A stretch of DNA of 64,000 nt from NCBI GenBank assembly GCA_018714695.1, contig DVNB01000049.1, forward strand, positions 1 to 64,000, written 5' to 3'. Every line of letters begins with the position of its first letter. The stretch's first letter is position 1. Source of the DNA: Candidatus Ornithomonoglobus merdipullorum (GTDB lineage Bacteria > Bacillota > Clostridia > UBA1381). The translations under genes and the position numbers were made by a program. Below are positions 58,403 through 64,000 of the stretch, one piece after another. The notes beneath the pieces were generated by a model. The model saw nothing but the letters and a program-made list of their open reading frames with translations, searched no databases and was not told the DNA's origin.

Positions 58403-59665
58403 TCACTTCTTAAGCACGCTGTAAAGCGAGCGGATAACTCGGCGCTGTGAGGCGTATATCGACTTGTTCCCGTTTACGGCAAATGCGGTAACACACGCGA
58501 GCGCTATATACACGGCAACATCTCCGCCGAACAGCTCTATGCCGATAAGTATCGGCGCAAGCAGCGTATTCGTTGCGGCGCCGTATACCGCGACCGCTCC
58601 GGCTGCCGCGGCAAGCCCCAGCGGAAGTCCCGTGATCTGTGACAGCACCGCTCCCGCGGCGGCTCCTATAGTTATAAGCGGCGTCATCTCGCCGCCGGTA
58701 AATCCTACAGCAATACATATTATCGTAAAGACCGCCTTCAGGACGAAATCATACATATAGAATTTACCGTCAATAAATATCGCGCTTATTATATTCTCTC
58801 CGGTGCCGCTGTATCGTCCGCCGTGCACGAATATCAAAAGAGCCGCCATAACACAGCCGGCAACGAATATGCCTATGTACTTGCTTTCGACCTTTTCGTT
58901 CCAAAGCTTCTTTGTCCTGCCGAGAAGCTCGGAAAAGCCGCGCCCGATAAGTCCGAAGCAGACGGCGCCTGCAACAAACGAAAGCATCTGCACCGGCTCA
59001 AGCTGCCCGTCAAAAGCGACCGGGAAGGAAAACGCAAAATAGCCGCAAAACTTTGATACGGCACATGCGGCATACGCGCTTATGAGCGCCGGGATAAGCG
59101 CCTCGTAAAAAAGCACTCCCGACGCCGCAAACTCAAGCGCAAAAAACAGACCGCCGAGCGGAGTCTGAAACAGACCGCCGAGCGCGGCGCTGACTCCTGT
59201 TATCAAGAGCACCTGCGAATACCGCCGGCTCCTGAATATGCGTGAGGCATAGTCGCCCACCGCCGCTCCGCACTGAGCAATGGTCCCCTCCTTGCCGGTG
59301 CTGGCTCCGAACAGGAGCATTAAAAGGTTATTGAATATCTTTATAACTGCATACGCGTTCGGAAACTTCCCTATTTTCCTCGCATGTCCGAAATCGTGCA
59401 CCTCGCCTCTTTCGTCCACCTCTCCCATCTGGTATTCGATGGCAAGATCGAGTCCCTGTGTCGAGAACGGACTGAACTTTTTATACACAAATACTATAAC
59501 AAGTCCCGAAATACCGAGAAACGGCGTCAGGAATATATACCAATCCTCGCGTATGTCTCCTATAATCTCTATCGCTATTCCGAAAAATCCGGACACCGCA
59601 CCCATCACCGCGCCTATCACCACAGCGATGAGTGAGCATATAACTATTCCCTTCAGTTTTTTCAT
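58403..59665 (-). CDS. CLC-type voltage-gated chloride channel family protein
   Basis: FGASTGKEGTIAQCGAAVGDYASRIF; GVSAALGGLFQTPLGGLFFALE; FTGGEMTPLITIGAAAGAVL. Confidence 0.94.
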   Translation of the reverse strand: MKKLKGIVICSLIAVVIGAVMGAVSGFFGIAIEIIGDIREDWYIFLTPFLGISGLVIVFVYKKFSPFSTQGLDLAIEYQMGEVDERGEVHDFGHARKIGKFPNAYAVIKIFNNLLMLLFGASTGKEGTIAQCGAAVGDYASRIFRSRRYSQVLLITGVSAALGGLFQTPLGGLFFALEFAASGVLFYEALIPALISAYAACAVSKFCGYFAFSFPVAFDGQLEPVQMLSFVAGAVCFGLIGRGFSELLGRTKKLWNEKVESKYIGIFVAGCVMAALLIFVHGGRYSGTGENIISAIFIDGKFYMYDFVLKAVFTIICIAVGFTGGEMTPLITIGAAAGAVLSQITGLPLGLAAAAGAVAVYGAATNTLLAPILIGIELFGGDVAVYIALACVTAFAVNGNKSIYASQRRVIRSLYSVLKK

Positions 59666-59686
59666 ACTGTTCCCTCCGGATACGGC

Positions 59687-62512
59687 TTATAAAAGCATTT
59701 TCTTAAGATACTGGCCCGTGTATGAACCCTCAGTTTCGGCAACCTCCTCAGGCGTTCCCTTGGCAATGACCGTACCGCCGCCGCTTCCGCCTTCCGGTCC
59801 GAGGTCTATGATATAGTCGGCTGTCTTTATGACGTCAAGATTGTGTTCTATGACTATCACAGAATTGCCGCCCTCGGCAAGCTCATTCAATACATGCACG
59901 AGCTTATGCACGTCCGCCGAATGCAGACCGGTGGTGGGCTCATCGAGTATATATACGGTACGTCCCGTGGAGCGCTTTGAAAGCTCTGTCGCAAGCTTCA
60001 CCCTCTGCGCCTCGCCTCCCGAAAGCGTTGTGGAGCTCTGCCCGAGCTTCACATACCCGAGACCTACATCCTGCAGAGTTTCAAGTCTGCGCTTTATCTT
60101 CGGGATGTTCTCGAAAAACTCCACCGCTTCATCAACGGTCATCTCAAGCACATCATAAATATTCTTGCCCTTGTACTTTACCTCCAGAGTCTCGCGGTTA
60201 TAGCGCTTGCCCTTGCACACCTCGCAGGGCACATATATATCCGAAAGGAAATTCATCTCTATCTTCACAATACCGTCACCAGAGCATGCCTCACATCTTC
60301 CGCCTTTCACATTGAAGCTGAATCTGCTCGATTTGTAGCCGCGCATTTTGGCCTCATTCGTCGATGCGAACACCTCGCGGATGTCATTGAAAAGATTGGT
60401 GTAGGTCGCCGGATTTGATCTCGGCGTTCTGCCTATCGGGCTCTGGTTGATGTCAATGACCTTGTCGAGCGCGTCAAGACCCGTTATCTCGCGATGCGCG
60501 CCCGCATGGGTGTGAGCGTGGTTCAGCTCGTGCGCAAGCTTTTTGTAAAGTATCTCATTCACGAGCGAACTCTTTCCCGAACCGGAAACACCGGTTACAC
60601 ATGTTATAACTCCGAGCGGGAATTTCACTGTGACATTCTTAAGATTGTTCTCCTTCGCTCCCTTTACGGTGAGCCAGCCCGTAGGCTTTCTGCGCGTTTT
60701 TGGGACCTCTATAGCAAGCTCTCCGCTCAGGTATTTACCGGTTATCGAGCGCGGGCATTTCATAAGCTCCTCCGCAGTTCCCTCGCCGACGACCTCACCG
60801 CCGTTCACACCGGCTCCGGGTCCTATATCGACTATATGATCCGCCGCAAACATAGTATCGATATCGTGCTCGACCACTATCACAGTGTTTCCGAGATCTC
60901 TTAAATGCTTGAGAGTTCCTATGAGCCTGTCGTTATCCCGCTGATGCAGACCTATACTCGGCTCGTCAAGGATATAGAGCACACCCGTAAGACCTGAGCC
61001 TATCTGGGTAGCAAGCCGTATCCTCTGCGCCTCGCCTCCCGAAAGCGTTCCGGACGAACGTGAAAGCGTCAGATAATCAAGTCCGACGTCAAGCAGGAAT
61101 TTAAGTCTGGCTTTGATCTCACGCAGCACCTGATCCGCGATAACAGCCTCGCGCTCCGTGAGTTTCAAATTATTCACAAACTCCATCTCCTCATGGATGG
61201 GCAGCTTCGTGAACTCATATATATTGATCCCGCCGACCGTCACGGCGAGTATCTCATCATTGAGCCTCGCTCCGCGGCATTTCGGACACTTGATATTATT
61301 TATATATCTCCCGACATCACTTCTCGCATACTCCGAGGTCGGCTTGTCGTACCGGCGCTGCAAGTTCGTTATTATTCCCTCAAACGGCATCTCATACGAA
61401 CCGCTGCCGTAGGCACGGCTGTACCTGAGCTTAAGCTTTTTCTCGCCCGTGCCGTACAATATTACCTGTCTGGCGTCCTCGGGGATATCCTTGTACGGTG
61501 TTGAAATATCGAAGCCGTACTCATCGGCTATCGCATTATAATACATATATGACATGCTTGACGGATCGTCGTAATTGTTCCATCCGCTGCAGCGTATCGC
61601 GCCTTCAAGAAGTCCCGCATTCTCGTCGGCTATAACAAGATCGGGATCGATCTTTTGAAGCACACCGAGACCGTCACAGTTCGGGCACGCGCCGTAGGGG
61701 TTGTTGAACGAAAACAGACGCGGTGAAAGCTCCTGGAGGCTTATACCGCACTCCTCGCAGGCATAATTCTGTGAGAACATCAACGGCTCACCGCCCACTA
61801 CATCTATCATCACGATGTCACCTGTAAGTGCAAGTGCCGTTTCTACCGAATCGGCAACTCGCTTTTCTATTCCTTCTTTTATGGAAAGACGGTCTATTAC
61901 TATCTCAATATTGTGCTTTACGGTCTTTCTCAACGCCGGAGGCTCCGAAACATCATAAAGCTCTCCGTCAACGCGCATCCTAACATAGCCGTTTTTTTTC
62001 GCGGATTCAAATACGCTCTTGTGCTCTCCCTTTTTTGCACGGACTACCGGCGCCAGCACCTGTATACGTGTGCGCTCATCAAGCGACATTATCCTGTCAA
62101 CGATCTGATCGACCGTCTGCCGCTTTACCTCCCTGCCGCATTTCGGGCAGTGAGGTATACCGATCCTTGCGTAAAGCAGTCTTAAATAATCGTATATCTC
62201 CGTGACCGTACCGACTGTCGAACGCGGGTTTTTTGAAGTGGTTTTCTGATCTATGCTTATCGCCGGTGAAAGCCCTTCAATATAGTCAACATCCGGCTTG
62301 TCCATCTGTCCGAGGAACTGGCGCGCGTATGACGAAAGCGACTCCACGTATCTCCTCTGTCCCTCGGCATATATCGTGTCAAACGCAAGAGAGCTTTTGC
62401 CCGAGCCTGAAAGTCCTGTGAGCACAACAAGCTTGTCACGGGGGATATCTACCGAGATATTTTTTAAATTATGCACTCTTGCGCCGCGTATCCTTATTTT
62501 ATCGTTTATCAT
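59687..62512 (-). CDS. uvrA: Excinuclease ABC subunit A
   Basis: [79 protein letters not shown]. Confidence 0.99.
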   Translation of the reverse strand: MINDKIRIRGARVHNLKNISVDIPRDKLVVLTGLSGSGKSSLAFDTIYAEGQRRYVESLSSYARQFLGQMDKPDVDYIEGLSPAISIDQKTTSKNPRSTVGTVTEIYDYLRLLYARIGIPHCPKCGREVKRQTVDQIVDRIMSLDERTRIQVLAPVVRAKKGEHKSVFESAKKNGYVRMRVDGELYDVSEPPALRKTVKHNIEIVIDRLSIKEGIEKRVADSVETALALTGDIVMIDVVGGEPLMFSQNYACEECGISLQELSPRLFSFNNPYGACPNCDGLGVLQKIDPDLVIADENAGLLEGAIRCSGWNNYDDPSSMSYMYYNAIADEYGFDISTPYKDIPEDARQVILYGTGEKKLKLRYSRAYGSGSYEMPFEGIITNLQRRYDKPTSEYARSDVGRYINNIKCPKCRGARLNDEILAVTVGGINIYEFTKLPIHEEMEFVNNLKLTEREAVIADQVLREIKARLKFLLDVGLDYLTLSRSSGTLSGGEAQRIRLATQIGSGLTGVLYILDEPSIGLHQRDNDRLIGTLKHLRDLGNTVIVVEHDIDTMFAADHIVDIGPGAGVNGGEVVGEGTAEELMKCPRSITGKYLSGELAIEVPKTRRKPTGWLTVKGAKENNLKNVTVKFPLGVITCVTGVSGSGKSSLVNEILYKKLAHELNHAHTHAGAHREITGLDALDKVIDINQSPIGRTPRSNPATYTNLFNDIREVFASTNEAKMRGYKSSRFSFNVKGGRCEACSGDGIVKIEMNFLSDIYVPCEVCKGKRYNRETLEVKYKGKNIYDVLEMTVDEAVEFFENIPKIKRRLETLQDVGLGYVKLGQSSTTLSGGEAQRVKLATELSKRSTGRTVYILDEPTTGLHSADVHKLVHVLNELAEGGNSVIVIEHNLDVIKTADYIIDLGPEGGSGGGTVIAKGTPEEVAETEGSYTGQYLKKMLL

Positions 62513-62539
62513 CTATCCAAATCCTTTCCGGGGCACACA

Positions 62540-62932
62540 TCAGTGCATATAATATGTGCCTGTTTTATTGATCCTGTCAATGACCTCACCGCGGCGCTTG
62601 TTCGATGCCTCCATATCGGCAAACATCGCGCCTTCAAACAGAGTTCTGATTATGTCGTTCGCCGTGTAGACTATCTCCGCGTTCATAACTATATCCATTC
62701 TGTCGGATTCATCAAATTCGCGTATGTCCACGATCTCAGCCTCCACTCCGAATCTGTCATAGACCTCTCTCTCCGTCTCACGAAGCTCGTCTATCGGCAT
62801 ATTCATATCGCAAAAGCACACGAATTCCACCAGTTCATCACAATACATATACAGCACGGGCGTAAGTATCCGCTCTGTTATAACTCCCACTATCTCATTG
62901 AGCAGCTCGCCCTCTATCCTATTTCCCGTCAT
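62540..62932 (-). CDS. Conserved hypothetical protein between uvrB and uvrA
   Basis: 130-aa ORF 3 nt downstream of the uvrB stop, co-directional. Confidence 0.6.
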   Translation of the reverse strand: MTGNRIEGELLNEIVGVITERILTPVLYMYCDELVEFVCFCDMNMPIDELRETEREVYDRFGVEAEIVDIREFDESDRMDIVMNAEIVYTANDIIRTLFEGAMFADMEASNKRRGEVIDRINKTGTYYMH

Positions 62933-62935
62933 TTC

Positions 62936-64000
62936 TCAATCCTCCGATCCCTTTTCGAGCCTTCTTATCCTGTCACGATACTCAGCCGCTTTTTCAAATT
63001 CAAGCTTTTCGGCGGCATCGAGCATCAGTATCTCAAGCTCCGCAATCTCACGCCTGAGATCTGCCTCAGGCATCGCCCGCTTCTCCTCGACTGCCTCCAT
63101 GGGCTCGATAATATCGCGTATTTCCTTATTTATAGTCTTCGGCACTATACCGTGCTTTTCGTTATAATCCATCTGCAAAGAGCGGCGTCTTTCCGTTTCG
63201 GTTATAGCGCGGTCCATGGACCGTGTTATGGAGTCACCGTACATTATGACCCTGCCCTCGGCATTTCTCGCCGCTCTGCCTATCGTCTGGATAAGCGACA
63301 TCTCGCTTCTTAAAAATCCTTCTTTGTCAGCGTCAAGTATCGCTACAAGCGCGACCTCCGGTATATCAAGTCCTTCTCTTAAAAGATTTATACCGACAAG
63401 CACATCATAAACTCCCAGACGCAGATCCTTTATTATCTGTGTTCTCTCGATAGTCTTGATATCAGAATGCATATACGTCACCTTTACGCCTATCTCCTTG
63501 AGATAATCGGTAAGATCCTCCGCCATCTTTTTGGTAAGCGTGGTAACGAGCGTTCTGTATCCGGCGTCTGTGACCTTTGTGATCTCGCCGATAAGATCGT
63601 CTATCTGATGCTCCGTCGGACGCACCTCTATCTTTGGATCCACCAGACCTGTCGGACGGATGACCTGCTCTGCAACGACCGTCGAGTGCTCCTTTTCGTA
63701 TTCTCCCGGCGTAGCGCTTGTGAAGATCACCTGTGAGAGACGCTTTTCAAACTCGTCAAACTTGAGCGGTCTGTTATCCGCCGCGCTGGGGAGGCGAAAA
63801 CCGTATTTTATAAGAGTTTCCTTTCTCGCGCGGTCACCGTTGTACATACCGCGCACCTGCGGTATGGTGACATGTGACTCATCTATTATCATCAGATAAT
63901 CTTCGGGGAAATAATCGAGCAGCGTAAACGGCGCCGAGCCCGGAGCTCTGCCGCTTATGTGCCGCGAATAGTTCTCTATGCCCTGGCAAAAGCCTATCTC
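62936..64000 (-). CDS. uvrB: Excinuclease ABC subunit B (5' part beyond window)
   Basis: [65 protein letters not shown] motif; reading frame open to window end. Confidence 0.98.
   Translation of the reverse strand, partial: EIGFCQGIENYSRHISGRAPGSAPFTLLDYFPEDYLMIIDESHVTIPQVRGMYNGDRARKETLIKYGFRLPSAADNRPLKFDEFEKRLSQVIFTSATPGEYEKEHSTVVAEQVIRPTGLVDPKIEVRPTEHQIDDLIGEITKVTDAGYRTLVTTLTKKMAEDLTDYLKEIGVKVTYMHSDIKTIERTQIIKDLRLGVYDVLVGINLLREGLDIPEVALVAILDADKEGFLRSEMSLIQTIGRAARNAEGRVIMYGDSITRSMDRAITETERRRSLQMDYNEKHGIVPKTINKEIRDIIEPMEAVEEKRAMPEADLRREIAELEILMLDAAEKLEFEKAAEYRDRIRRLEKGSED

Overview
The window is a chromosomal segment of a spore-forming, anaerobe-like clostridial Firmicute. The lineage is inferred from spo0A, spoIIID, gpr, a sigH-like sigma factor, a SCIFF peptide with its maturase, and SLH-anchored surface proteins. 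Most of it is housekeeping: rnj, rpmE-rpsO-pnp, leuCDB, dprA-topA-trmFO, uvrBA, tmRNA and a tRNA-Ser. Accessory parts are (i) a plant-polysaccharide cluster (GH29, SGNH esterase, GH78, SLH-anchored GDSL esterase); (ii) an operon-like block made of BlaI, a BlaR1-type M56 protease without a visible penicillin-binding sensor domain, two small secreted proteins and two SLH proteins; (iii) several unusual domain fusions; and (iv) a 337-bp MITE-like element with perfect 16-bp terminal inverted repeats and a 6-bp target duplication, inserted between the SCIFF maturase gene and queH. The most notable observations are this element and its duplicated Shine-Dalgarno sequence, the SCIFF precursor missing from the ORF track, a 78-nt leader hairpin before pnp, a dense cluster of 0A-box-like sites before spo0A, and the atypical BlaR1 system. 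No CRISPR array, rRNA operon, prophage or intact transposase gene was seen.
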